Below are positions 42,613 to 53,303 of a stretch of DNA of 64,000 bases, piece by piece; the stretch's first letter is position 1; every line of letters starts with the position of its first letter. The position numbers were made by a program, and so were the translations under genes. The notes beneath the pieces are model-generated. The model did no database searches, was not told where the DNA came from, and was given only the letters and a program-made list of their open reading frames with translations. Source of the DNA: Opitutaceae bacterium (GTDB taxonomy: Bacteria; Verrucomicrobiota; Verrucomicrobiia; Opitutales; Opitutaceae); assembly GCA_019455245.1 (NCBI GenBank), contig JACFMR010000002.1:124001-188000 (forward strand), read 5' to 3'.

Positions 42613-45102
42613 ATGAAAAAATCATCCCGGAAATCCGCCCCCGTGCATCCCTGCGGCTACACGGCCGACAACACCCCGGAGGGCATCCGCCGCGACATCG
42701 AGGGCAAGCTGTTCTGCATGGTCGGCAAGTTTCCCGAGGTCGCCACGCGCAACAATTACTACCTCGCCACCGCCTACGCCGTGCGCGACCGCCTGCTGCA
42801 ACACTGGGTGCGCACGGCCAAGACCTACTTCGAAAAGGCCAGTCGTACCGTCGTCTACCTCTCGGCCGAATTCCTCATCGGCCCGCAACTCGGCCGCAAC
42901 CTCATCAACCTCGGCATTTACGACCAGACCGCGGCGGCGCTCCGGGCCATGGGCCAGAACCTCGACGACCTGATCGAGCAGGAGGAGGAACCCGGCCTCG
43001 GCAACGGCGGGCTCGGCCGGCTGGCCGCGTGCTACATGGAATCGCTGGCCACACTGCAGATCCCCACCATCGGCTACGGCATCCGCTACGAGTTCGGCAT
43101 TTTCGACCAGGTCATCCAGGACGGACGGCAGGTCGAGATCAGCGACCGCTGGCTGCGCCTCGGCTACCCGTGGGAAATCACGCACCCCGAGGTCACCTAC
43201 GAGGTGAAGCTCGGCGGCTACACCGAGCCGTTCACCGACGCCGACGGCCGCTATGCCGTGCGCTGGGTGCCCAACCGCATCGTCCTCGGCACGCCATGCG
43301 ATACCCTCATGCAGGGTCACGGCGTCAGCACCGTGAACATGCTGCGCCTCTGGAAGGCCGAGGCGCACGAGTCGTTCAACTTCGAGGCGTTCAACACCGG
43401 CGACTATTACGGCGCGGTGCACCAGAAGGTCGTTTCGGAAAACATCACCAAGGTGCTCTACCCGAACGACGAGCCTGTCGCCGGCAAACAGCTCCGGCTC
43501 GAGCAGCAATACTTCTTCGTCTCCTGCGCGCTGCGCGACATGATCCGCATCCATCTGCAGCGCGCCAAATCGCTGGAAAATTTCCACCGCAAATACGCGG
43601 TGCAGCTCAACGACACCCACCCCGCCATCGGCGTCGCCGAACTCATGCGCCTGCTGGTGGACGAACACGCCATGGACTGGGAGCCGGCCTGGGAGATCAC
43701 CCGCCAGACCTTCGCCTACACCAATCACACGCTGCTCCCCGAAGCGCTCGAACAATGGCCGCTGCCGCTGTTTCGGCGCGTGCTGCCGCGGCACCTCGAG
43801 ATCATCTTCGAGATCAACCGTCGCTTCCTCGCCGAAGTCGCCGCGCGTTATCCCGGCGACCCCGACCGGCTCGCGCGTATGTCGCTGATCGGCGAACACG
43901 GCGAGAAAACCGTGCGCATGGCGCACCTCGCCTGCGTCGGCAGCTCCGCGATCAACGGCGTTGCCGCGCTCCACACCGACCTGCTCAAGCAGACCTTGCT
44001 GCGTGATTTTTATGACCTCTGGCCGGAGAAATTCTCCAACAAGACCAACGGCGTCACCCCGCGGCGTTTCCTCGTGCTCGCCAACCCCGGCCTCACTCGG
44101 CTGATCAGCGCCCGCCTCGGCCACGACGACTGGATGCGCGACTTGGATCATCTACGCGGACTCGAACCGCATGCCACCGACCCCGAATTCCAAGAGGCCT
44201 GGCGACGCGTGAAGCACGCCAACAAGGAGAAACTCGCCGCGCTCATCCGGCAAACCACCGGCATCACCGTCGATCCCGCCTCGCTCTTCGACGTGCAGGT
44301 CAAACGCATCCACGAATACAAACGCCAGCACCTGAACCTGCTCCGCGTCGTCAGCCTCTACCAACGGCTGAAACAAAACCCGGACCTCAAAGTGACCCCG
44401 CGCACCGTGATCTTCGGCGGCAAGGCCGCGCCGGGCTACTTCATGGCCAAGCTCATCATCCGGCTGATCAACGGCGTGGCCGGGGTGGTCAACGCCGACC
44501 CCGACGTGCGCGACCGGCTGAAGGTCGTGTTCTTCCCCGACTTCAACGTGAAAAACTCGCACCACATCTACCCGGCGGCCGACCTGTCGGAGCAGATTTC
44601 CACCGCGGGCATGGAGGCCTCGGGCACGGGCAACATGAAATTCGCGATGAACGGCGCGCTGACCATCGGCACGCTCGACGGCGCCAACGTCGAGATCCGC
44701 GACGAGGTCGGCGCGGAGAACTTTTTCCTCTTCGGCCTGACCGCGCCCGAGGTCGCCGAGTGCAAGCGTCAGGGCTACCACCCGCAGCACCTGCTCGGCG
44801 ACAATCCCGAGCTGCGTGCGGCGCTCGACCTCATCGGCTCGGGCGCGTTTTCCGGCGGTGACCGCGGTCTCTTCCAACCCGTCATCCGCGCCCTGCTCGA
44901 TCGCGACGACTACCTGCTCTGCGCCGATTTCGCCCCGTACGTCGAGGCGCAGACCCGCGTCGCCGAAGTTTATCGCGACCCCGCCGCGTGGACGCGCATG
45001 TCCATCCTCAACACCGCCCGCATGGGCAAATTCTCCTCCGACCGCGCCATCCGCGAATACTGCCGCGACATCTGGCACGTCGATCCCGTGCCGGTCGCAT
45101 AG
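42613..45102 (+). CDS. glgP: Glycogen/starch phosphorylase
   Basis: This 829-residue enzyme releases glucose-1-phosphate from alpha-glucans. The pyridoxal-phosphate lysine lies in EASGTGNMKFAMNGALTIGT, and other family segments are EEEPGLGNGGLGRLAACYME, VQLNDTHPAIGVAELMR and FDVQVKRIHEYKRQHLN. The length is normal. A good ribosome-binding site GGAGG lies at 42604-42608, four bases before the ATG. No other glycogen gene is nearby. Confidence 0.97.
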   Translation: MKKSSRKSAPVHPCGYTADNTPEGIRRDIEGKLFCMVGKFPEVATRNNYYLATAYAVRDRLLQHWVRTAKTYFEKASRTVVYLSAEFLIGPQLGRNLINLGIYDQTAAALRAMGQNLDDLIEQEEEPGLGNGGLGRLAACYMESLATLQIPTIGYGIRYEFGIFDQVIQDGRQVEISDRWLRLGYPWEITHPEVTYEVKLGGYTEPFTDADGRYAVRWVPNRIVLGTPCDTLMQGHGVSTVNMLRLWKAEAHESFNFEAFNTGDYYGAVHQKVVSENITKVLYPNDEPVAGKQLRLEQQYFFVSCALRDMIRIHLQRAKSLENFHRKYAVQLNDTHPAIGVAELMRLLVDEHAMDWEPAWEITRQTFAYTNHTLLPEALEQWPLPLFRRVLPRHLEIIFEINRRFLAEVAARYPGDPDRLARMSLIGEHGEKTVRMAHLACVGSSAINGVAALHTDLLKQTLLRDFYDLWPEKFSNKTNGVTPRRFLVLANPGLTRLISARLGHDDWMRDLDHLRGLEPHATDPEFQEAWRRVKHANKEKLAALIRQTTGITVDPASLFDVQVKRIHEYKRQHLNLLRVVSLYQRLKQNPDLKVTPRTVIFGGKAAPGYFMAKLIIRLINGVAGVVNADPDVRDRLKVVFFPDFNVKNSHHIYPAADLSEQISTAGMEASGTGNMKFAMNGALTIGTLDGANVEIRDEVGAENFFLFGLTAPEVAECKRQGYHPQHLLGDNPELRAALDLIGSGAFSGGDRGLFQPVIRALLDRDDYLLCADFAPYVEAQTRVAEVYRDPAAWTRMSILNTARMGKFSSDRAIREYCRDIWHVDPVPVA

Positions 45103-45299
45103 CCCACCCGGCAGAGCCGGAAATCCCAAATCACAAACGTCCTGCCGAGCCCGCCAGGGCGACATCGGACAATCCCAAAAAGACAGCGCGCCCCAAGGGC
45201 GCGGATTCCATCTGGAATATGGAAATTGTCGGCTCAAAGAGGATCGTGCTTCACCAGTGAGAGACCAAAGGGAGGGCCCGCCTCCGCGCGGGCCGCCCC

Positions 45300-46280
45300 T
45301 CAACGCCGCGAGGCCACCGCCGCCGCGAACGGCGACACCAAGCCCAGCCGCTGCTCCCAAACCAACACGTCGTTGTGAAACGCGTGCAGCGCCGCCAAAT
45401 CGCCGGTTTCCACGCCATGCCCGTTCATCCGGCTCACCGGCAGCACCGGCAAACCGTGCAATCCGAGGTAGGCCTTGGCCGCCACCGGATAATGCAGGCT
45501 CACGACCGGATAGGTGGCGGTCAAAAACACCTGCAGTTCCGCCGCGAGCGCGGGATCCGCACGATGCTGCCGGCACAACCACGCGTAGAGGTGCGGCACG
45601 AGGTTGGCCCCAATGCCGCTGAAACCGTGCGCGCCGGTCCGCAGGCTCGGCAGCAACGTGGCCGTGTGCGCGTTGTACAAACGCAACGGCGACCCCGCCA
45701 GCGCGGCCAGCTTGGCCTTGATCTGCGCGAAGTCGCAGCACGTGTCCTTGAGAAAATCGAACCGCCCCGTGCCCGCCGCCCACGCCGTCAACCGCGCGCT
45801 CAGCACGCGCTTGTGCGGCACCGGGCACTCATACAACCCGAGCCGGATGCGCCCGTCGATCCGCGCCAGCAGGTCTTCCGCAAACGTCAGCCAAGCGTCA
45901 TCCGGCGCCTCGGCGGCCACGAGCTGATTGGTCAGGATGACCACCGCGGCCACTCCGGTGTCGGCCAACCGCGCCACCGCCCCGGCCAGCGCGGCGGGCG
46001 TGCATTCGCCGCCGGAGACAAACGCCCCGGCCGCGATCACCGGCACGCGGCCGCCGGCCCGCGACATCACCCGGCACACCACGGCCAGCCGCTCCTCGTC
46101 CGTCAGCTGGAAAATCTCGCTCGAAAGACAGGCGGCAAAGAGCCCCTGGCTGTCGCCCGCCAGATACCAATCGGTCAGCACGTCGAGCGCGTGCCAGTCA
46201 ATCCGGCCGTCCGCGGCAAACGGCGTGAGCATGACCGGCCACGAGCCGGCGGTTTCAATGGTTGGTTGGGTGGTCGTCAC
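45300..46280 (-). CDS. DapA-family (class I aldolase) protein
   Basis: This protein of about 326 residues belongs to the dihydrodipicolinate synthase/N-acetylneuraminate lyase superfamily. The Schiff-base lysine is in DFLKDTCCDF, the supporting Tyr is in LGLYECPVP, and the N-terminal strand VMLTPFAADGRID is typical. The usual GTTGE motif reads CLSSEIFQL, so it is not a standard DapA and the substrate is probably another 2-keto acid. I start it at the GTG at 46280; conservation begins about 10 residues later. Its 5' leader contains a large folded element at 46310-46466. It is convergent with glgP. Confidence 0.75.
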   Translation of the reverse strand: MTTTQPTIETAGSWPVMLTPFAADGRIDWHALDVLTDWYLAGDSQGLFAACLSSEIFQLTDEERLAVVCRVMSRAGGRVPVIAAGAFVSGGECTPAALAGAVARLADTGVAAVVILTNQLVAAEAPDDAWLTFAEDLLARIDGRIRLGLYECPVPHKRVLSARLTAWAAGTGRFDFLKDTCCDFAQIKAKLAALAGSPLRLYNAHTATLLPSLRTGAHGFSGIGANLVPHLYAWLCRQHRADPALAAELQVFLTATYPVVSLHYPVAAKAYLGLHGLPVLPVSRMNGHGVETGDLAALHAFHNDVLVWEQRLGLVSPFAAAVASRR

Positions 46281-46309
46281 GCGGATAAATCCGTTGCGCT
46301 TCTCTTTCC

Positions 46310-46466
46310 TATTGAGGTTCGCTTCTTGGATTAGCGGAAGTTGGTGGAGCGCCTTGCCCCGCCTACTGCGGGCAAGCCTCAAGGCGCCGGTTCTCATGGG
46401 AGAACTGATCAACGCATTGGGGACAATGCGTCCCACCAAAGTCATACTGTTGTGCGAACCTCAATA
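46310..46466. repeat. 157-bp multibranched inverted-repeat element
   Basis: Thirteen-base perfect terminal inverted repeats (TATTGAGGTTCGC at 46310-46322 and GCGAACCTCAATA at 46454-46466) enclose a second stem, TTGGTGG/CCACCAA (46341-46347 with 46433-46439). Inside lie three hairpins: GCGCCTTG/CAAGGCGC (46349-46387), GTTCTC/GAGAAC (46390-46405) and ACGCATTG/CAATGCGT (46412-46431). No open frame of note crosses it. On the minus strand it ends 29 bases before the DapA-family start. It may be a MITE-like or REP-derived element, or a structured leader RNA. Confidence 0.7.
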
Positions 46467-46541
46467 ACGCCATTGCCCCGACCTCCGCGAATCCTTTCCC
46501 CGTAAATTGCCGGTCATATTTTGTCCCGGCCAGGCACCCAT

Positions 46542-46571
46542 AAAAAAAGCGCCGCGGGACAACCGCGGCGC
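46542..46571 (-). terminator. Rho-independent terminator of the DegQ-type gene
   Basis: On the minus strand the stem GCGCCGCGG/CCGCGGCGC with a five-base loop is followed by seven T residues. It begins 27 bases after the protease stop. Confidence 0.88.
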
Positions 46572-46597
46572 CGGTGGATTGAGACGTTGGCGGAGGC

Positions 46598-48073
<1,476 letters not shown>

Positions 48074-48281
48074 GAATTGGAAGGGTTGAATGCAATCGAA
48101 GTTAAACGGAACGCGGTTTTGTCAAACGCCCCGCCGGGTGGCCCGGCCCGGTGAGACTGGCTGACCGCGCGCGGGTTCCGCCGGGATTTTGAAACGCTTT
48201 CAAACCCGGCAGGCCGCGCGGCATTGACTGCCCGGCCGGATTTCACGTGGTTGGAGCCCCGCCCCCACCCCAAGTGCCCCG

Positions 48282-50357
48282 ATGATTCCAGTCCGCACCT
48301 CCACCATGCCCGGTCGGCTTGCCTCGGTCTGGCACCGCATGAAGGACTTCGCCGGTCACGGCACGGAGAGCACCTGGCTCTGGCCGCGGTGGCTGGTGCT
48401 GCGCGCGGTGGGCCTCGTCTATGTGATCATTTTCACCGGCATCCTGGGTGAATACCGCGCGCTGATCGGCCCGGAGGGGCTGGCGCCGCTGCATGAAATG
48501 ATGGCGCAGCTGCGGGCCAACCATCCGAACCTCCTCGCGGCCATCTGGCAGGAGCCCACCCTGTTCTGGTTGAGCAGCGATCCGGTCATGCCGGGCATCC
48601 TCGCCTGGTGCGGCCTCGGCGCGGCGCTCGCGCTGGTGCTGAATCTTTGGCCACGGCTGTCGCTTTTCCTCTGCTGGCTCATGCTGCTGTCGTTTGCCCG
48701 CGGTTGGGTGGTGTTTTCCGATCCGCAGGTCGACTGGCTGATGCTGGAGGTGGCGTTGCTGTGCATTCCCTTTGCGCCCGCCGGTTGCCGGCCGGGGTTG
48801 GGCGCAGAGTCGTCGCCGCGCCCGATCGCCGTCTTCATGGTGCGGTGGCTGCTGTTTCGCATCATGTTTGAAACGGGGATTTCCAAGCTCCTCAGCGGCG
48901 ATGAGCGCTGGCTGAACTTCACCGCGATGGATGTGCTCTACGAGACCGCGCCGTGCCCGACCATCCTCGGCTACTTCGCGCACCAGCTCCCCCATGCGTG
49001 GCACGTCGGTGAAATCCTCCTCACCTACGCCGCCGAGATTCTGGCGCCGCTGCTGGCCCTGGCCGGGGGCCGGCGCGGGCGCTGGATCGCGTTCGCCCTC
49101 TGGTCGGTTTTCCAAATCGGCATCCAGCTGACGTGCAGTTTCGGCTGGCTCAACACCGCCTCCCTCGCCCTCGGCCTGCTGCTGCTCGACGACCGGATGC
49201 TGCGGGACGCGGCCCGGCGGTTGCGCTGGTCCCGGATCGGCAACGCCATCGCCGCGCAGGTCGCGCTCGTGCGCCCGCCGCGGCCGTTGCGGAAGTGGCA
49301 AGGCGCCGCGCTGGCGACATTGCTTTGGACGCATTTTGCCCTGTCGATTTTGGTCTATTGGGCGGCGACCACCCTGCCGCTCAGCGCCACCCTGGAGAAA
49401 TTCAACGCCGCGCTGCGGCCGTTCTACGCCGGCTTCGGCAGCGTCAACGCCTACCTGCTGTATTCACGGCTCGATCCGTTTCATTTTGTGGCCGAGTTCG
49501 TCGGCTCCAACGACGGCGGTGTCACTTGGCGGCCCTACGAGTTTCGCCATTATCCGCAGGCCCTTGATCGCATGCCGTGGTTTGTCGCCCCGTGGTTTCC
49601 ACGCTTCGAGGCCACCCTGCAGGTCCAGGCCGCGGTCCGCAACGAGGCTTCCGCGCTCTATGCCTCGGTGGCGACACGCCTGCTGGAGCGCAATCCCGCG
49701 GTGCTCAAACTCTTCGCCCGCGACCCGTTTCCCGACCGGCCGCCCCAACTGATCCGCACGCCCGGCTATCACTACACCATGACCGACCTGAAGGCCTGGC
49801 GCGAGCGCGGCGAATACTGGCAGCGCACCTACCTCGGGGAATATCAGCCGATGCTGTATCTCAACCTGGCCGGCCAGGTTGCGCAGGTGGGCTCGGAATT
49901 TGAGCAACTCAGCGTCCTCGCCTTCCACGGCAACGCCACGGCGCAAAACGAACTGGGGTTTCAATATCTCAACGGCGCGGACGATCTGCCCCGCGATCCG
50001 GTTGAGGCCGCCAAATGGCTGCGCCTCGCCGCCACGCAGGGCGTGGCCGAAGCCCAGCTCAACCTCGCCCTGATGCATGCCCGCGGTGACGGGATGCCGC
50101 GCGATCCCGCGCAGGCCCTGCTCTGGTGCGAACGCGCCGCACGGCAAGGCCACCCCGCCGCCCAGGATCAACTTGGCGTCATGCTGCTCTCCGGTGAGAC
50201 GCGTCCGCGCGACGAGGTCGAAGCCCTGGCCTGGTTCATCGTCGCCGCCAACCAAGGTCACGCCGAAGCCGCACGTCACCGCGACATCGGCCTTGCCCAC
50301 ATGAGCCCGGCGGCCATCGCAAGCGCGAGACAGCGGGCGCTGGCCTTGACGAAGTAG
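48282..50357 (+). CDS. Lipase maturation factor-like membrane protein with Sel1 repeats (paralogue 2)
   Basis: This 691-residue protein has the same domain order as the gene at 38247-40334: a multi-pass LMF1-type region (SDPQVDWLMLEVALLCIPFA, LLSGDERWLNFTAMDVLYET, FVGSNDGGVTWRPYEFRHYP) and C-terminal Sel1 repeats (AAKWLRLAATQGVAEAQLNL, LLWCERAARQGHPAAQDQLG, ALAWFIVAANQGHAEAARH). Long identical stretches show the two arose by duplication. There is no Mpo1-like partner after this copy. An internal ATG at 48306 is an alternative start. Confidence 0.85.
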   Translation: MIPVRTSTMPGRLASVWHRMKDFAGHGTESTWLWPRWLVLRAVGLVYVIIFTGILGEYRALIGPEGLAPLHEMMAQLRANHPNLLAAIWQEPTLFWLSSDPVMPGILAWCGLGAALALVLNLWPRLSLFLCWLMLLSFARGWVVFSDPQVDWLMLEVALLCIPFAPAGCRPGLGAESSPRPIAVFMVRWLLFRIMFETGISKLLSGDERWLNFTAMDVLYETAPCPTILGYFAHQLPHAWHVGEILLTYAAEILAPLLALAGGRRGRWIAFALWSVFQIGIQLTCSFGWLNTASLALGLLLLDDRMLRDAARRLRWSRIGNAIAAQVALVRPPRPLRKWQGAALATLLWTHFALSILVYWAATTLPLSATLEKFNAALRPFYAGFGSVNAYLLYSRLDPFHFVAEFVGSNDGGVTWRPYEFRHYPQALDRMPWFVAPWFPRFEATLQVQAAVRNEASALYASVATRLLERNPAVLKLFARDPFPDRPPQLIRTPGYHYTMTDLKAWRERGEYWQRTYLGEYQPMLYLNLAGQVAQVGSEFEQLSVLAFHGNATAQNELGFQYLNGADDLPRDPVEAAKWLRLAATQGVAEAQLNLALMHARGDGMPRDPAQALLWCERAARQGHPAAQDQLGVMLLSGETRPRDEVEALAWFIVAANQGHAEAARHRDIGLAHMSPAAIASARQRALALTK

Positions 50358-50387
50358 CCCCCGCCGCCGGAGGCGATCTTCACGCGA

Positions 50388-51497
50388 TCATCCGGCGTTT
50401 TGATCCGCGCCCTTGAATTCGAACGGAATCCGCACCTTCACATCAACCGGCTGGCCGTTGACCGTCGGCGGTGCGAACCGCCAGCGTGAAGCCGCGGTTG
50501 CGGCCGCCCAGCCAAATTCCTCGCGACTGGCCTCGACGATGCGCGGCAGACAAACGCGACCGGTGCGGTCGATGATGCATTCGATCACCGCGGAACCGTC
50601 GGGACCTTCCTGGATCAATGCCATCGGATACCGCGCCGGCTCCCGGGCGATAACTTTCGGCTGCGCGTCCAGTTCGTTGGCCTTCGCGTAATTCGCCTTG
50701 CCGGTCTCGATCGCACGCAGGTGCCGCAACTCGGGGGCATCCGGCGACAGGTAAAGGGTGAACTGCACCTCGCGACGGCCCAACGCGGGCACCGGATTGC
50801 CGTCCCGCTTGGCCGGTTTGAACTGCCAGCACTCCACCGCCGCCTGGGCGGCCTTTCCGAAGGCGTCATTGGTGGCTTCGACGATACGCGCCTGCACCAC
50901 CTGCCCGGCGGTATCGATGCCATAGAACACATCCGCCCGGCCCTCCCGCACCGGCACGCCGTCAATCCACGGCCAGACCGGCGGCTGATAACGCTGCGGC
51001 ACCGGGGCGGTGTCGTAGTGGAAACCCTCCGGCACTTTCGGCGGCGACTTGGGCGGAAATCCGGTGATGACCGCCTGCACCCGTCCGCCCAAGTCCTCTT
51101 CCTGATGTGTCGAGATGACGAAATATATCGGCACCACCATGCGGGTGTAGACGGGTTGTCCCTCTTTCATGCCGGGTGAAAACCGCCACTTGGCCACGGT
51201 TCTGACCGCTTCCTCACCAAAAACCGCGTGGGTCTCGGCCACCGACTGCGGTTCCCTGACCTTGCCTTCCTTGGTGACAATAAACTCCACCACCGCCGCG
51301 CCCATTTGGCCGGCCCTGCGCATGTCGCGCGGGTAGGACGGTCGCTGTTGCTTTATTACCTGCGGAGGTTGGTCCAACTCGTCCGCATGGACCATTTGGG
51401 CGTTGGCCGGCCCGGACATGAACGCGAACAATGCGACCAACATCACCCCTGCCGACACGAAACGAAATATCCGCGACCCGGCGCAATGCGTCTTCAT
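50388..51497 (-). CDS. TonB-family protein with three TonB C-terminal-like domains
   Basis: This protein of about 369 residues has a signal-like hydrophobic segment ([20 protein letters not shown], cleavage near ANAQ) and then three successive copies of a TonB C-terminal-like domain. Each copy has a proline-rich entry, a GxAxVxxxID-type strand and a KWRFxP-type end: [18 protein letters not shown] and SRWRFAPPT. No membrane anchor or Pro-rich spacer is present beyond the signal segment, so it is probably a soluble periplasmic protein rather than a true energy-transducing TonB. I start it at the ATG at 51497, where the signal peptide begins. Confidence 0.72.
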   Translation of the reverse strand: MKTHCAGSRIFRFVSAGVMLVALFAFMSGPANAQMVHADELDQPPQVIKQQRPSYPRDMRRAGQMGAAVVEFIVTKEGKVREPQSVAETHAVFGEEAVRTVAKWRFSPGMKEGQPVYTRMVVPIYFVISTHQEEDLGGRVQAVITGFPPKSPPKVPEGFHYDTAPVPQRYQPPVWPWIDGVPVREGRADVFYGIDTAGQVVQARIVEATNDAFGKAAQAAVECWQFKPAKRDGNPVPALGRREVQFTLYLSPDAPELRHLRAIETGKANYAKANELDAQPKVIAREPARYPMALIQEGPDGSAVIECIIDRTGRVCLPRIVEASREEFGWAAATAASRWRFAPPTVNGQPVDVKVRIPFEFKGADQNAG

Positions 51498-51600
51498 ACC
51501 GCCATCCAACCCGCCGGTCCGCCCCGCCGCAAGCCCGCGGAAATGCCCCGAAAACCCGGCGATTGACCGCGCCGCGCTCTGTCGCCATGTCTGGCGGGCT

Positions 51601-53127
51601 ATGTCCGAAAACACTGCTCCCGCCTCCGTCGCCATGGAAACCCTCGTCGGCCTCTGCAAGCGCCGCGGTTTCATCTTCCAGTCGTCCGAAATCTACGGCG
51701 GGCTCAACGGCTTCTTTGACTACGGCCCGCTCGGCGTGGAGTTGAAACGCAACATTCGCGACTGCTGGTGGCGCGACATGGTGCAGCGCCGCGACGATAT
51801 CGTCGGCCTCGAGTCCTCGATCATCATGCACCCGAAGGTCTGGCAGGCCTCCGGCCACGTGGACGGTTTCACCGATCCCCTCGTGGACTGCAAGGCCAGC
51901 AAGCAGCGCTTTCGCGCCGACCAGTTGTTTTTTGCCGCCATCGTGATCGACGGCACCGTCCGCGGCTACGTATCCGCGCTGGAATCCGAGGACACCGCCG
52001 GCGCCCTGCAGGCCGCCGCCGAGACTTTCAAACGCAAGCAGGCCATCCAAGGCACACTCGCGCCGGTCGAGCCCAAGGAATTTACCGAAGCCACCGCCGA
52101 GCAGATCCCGCTCATCCCCTCGCCCGCCACCGGCGAACCCGGCAGCCTCACGCCGCCGCGCGCGTTCAACATGATGTTCGAGACGCATGTCGGCGCGCTG
52201 CGCGATGCGAGCAGTGTTTCCTACCTGCGGCCCGAGACCGCCCAGGGCATGTTCGTGGATTTCAAGAACGTCGTGGACACCGGCCGCGTGAAACTGCCCT
52301 TCGGCATCGCGCAGGTCGGCAAATCGTTCCGCAATGAGATCACCCCGCGCAACTTCATCTTCCGCTCCCGCGAGTTCGAGCAGATGGAGATGGAATACTT
52401 CATCCACGAGGACGCCGACTGGGAAAAGGCGCACAAGGAGTGGATCCAGTGGTGCTGGGACTGGCTCAAATCCATCGGTCTGCCCGATTCGCACCTCAGC
52501 CTCTATGACCACGAGAAGGCCAAGCTCGCGTTCTACTCGCGCGGCACCACGGACATCATGTTCAGGTATCCCTTCGGCGTGCAGGAGCTGTGGGGTATAG
52601 CCGCGCGCGGCAATTACGACCTCGGCCAGCACGAAAAGGCCAGCGGCGTGCCGCAGGCCATCTTCGACGAGACCACGAAGAAGAAATTCATCCCGCACGT
52701 GATCGAGCCCGCCGTCGGCACCGACCGCATCTTCCTCGCCGTGCTTTGCGCGGCCTACGCGGAGGAGGACGTGACCGACGAAAAAGGCAACACCGAGAAA
52801 CGTACCGTGCTGCGCCTCTCGCCGCGCATCGCGCCGGTCAAGGTCGCCGTGTTTCCCCTGCTCAAGAACAAGGAGGCGCTCACCACCCGCGCTAAGGAGC
52901 TCCACAAAAAGCTCCGGCACAAATACGCCGCGTTCTACGACGAGTCCGGCGCCATCGGCCGCCGCTACCGCCGCCAGGACGAAATCGGCACGCCCTGGTG
53001 CGTGACGATCGACTTCGAGACGGTCGAAAAGGACGGCACGTTCACCCTCCGCGAGCGCGACAGCATGCAGCAAAAACGCATCACCGAACAGGAGCTGTTC
53101 CAGCTCTTGGACGAGCAGGTTTATTGA
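51601..53127 (+). CDS. glyS: Glycyl-tRNA synthetase (single-chain type)
   Basis: This 508-residue class II synthetase is of the eukaryote/archaea-like alpha2 form used by many bacteria. Visible segments are [20 protein letters not shown] and [14 protein letters not shown] at the N-terminus, [36 protein letters not shown] (class II motif 2) and [18 protein letters not shown] (motif 3). The anticodon-binding domain ends the protein. The start at 51601 is just before the conserved [13 protein letters not shown] strong terminator follows the stop. Confidence 0.96.
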   Translation: MSENTAPASVAMETLVGLCKRRGFIFQSSEIYGGLNGFFDYGPLGVELKRNIRDCWWRDMVQRRDDIVGLESSIIMHPKVWQASGHVDGFTDPLVDCKASKQRFRADQLFFAAIVIDGTVRGYVSALESEDTAGALQAAAETFKRKQAIQGTLAPVEPKEFTEATAEQIPLIPSPATGEPGSLTPPRAFNMMFETHVGALRDASSVSYLRPETAQGMFVDFKNVVDTGRVKLPFGIAQVGKSFRNEITPRNFIFRSREFEQMEMEYFIHEDADWEKAHKEWIQWCWDWLKSIGLPDSHLSLYDHEKAKLAFYSRGTTDIMFRYPFGVQELWGIAARGNYDLGQHEKASGVPQAIFDETTKKKFIPHVIEPAVGTDRIFLAVLCAAYAEEDVTDEKGNTEKRTVLRLSPRIAPVKVAVFPLLKNKEALTTRAKELHKKLRHKYAAFYDESGAIGRRYRRQDEIGTPWCVTIDFETVEKDGTFTLRERDSMQQKRITEQELFQLLDEQVY

Positions 53128-53132
53128 GCCCC

Positions 53133-53161
53133 GCCACGCCAAATTTCGGCGTGGCTTTTTT
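53133..53161 (+). terminator. Rho-independent terminator of glyS
   Basis: The stem GCCACGCC/GGCGTGGC with a seven-base loop is followed by six T residues, 6 bases after the glyS stop. Confidence 0.9.
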
Positions 53162-53166
53162 GCCCT

Positions 53167-53230
53167 GTAGCCGGGCTCGGTGAGCCCGGTTATTGTCGTT
53201 TTTCGCTCCGGGGTCAGCGACCCCGGCTAC
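53167..53230. repeat. REP pair in inverted orientation
   Basis: GTAG plus CCGGGCTCGGTGAGCCCGG lies at 53167-53189, and the inverted CCGGGGTCAGCGACCCCGG plus CTAC lies at 53208-53230. It sits directly downstream of the glyS terminator. Confidence 0.7.
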
Positions 53231-53303
53231 AGCTTCGGCCGAGAGTGGCAGGCACACCAATAATGACGTCTCAAGGCTGACGAAAATCGCGCTTCAATTC
53301 GCC

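Larger units (their letters stand above)
46281..46597. other. 317-bp spacer holding a folded element and a terminator
   Basis: The region between the DapA-family start and the DegQ stop contains no gene. It holds the multibranched element at 46310-46466 and the DegQ terminator at 46542-46571. Confidence 0.65.

Noticed and set aside
45273..45302. GC-rich hairpin between glgP and the DapA-family gene as a terminator
   Set aside because: The stem is imperfect and no T-run follows on either strand.
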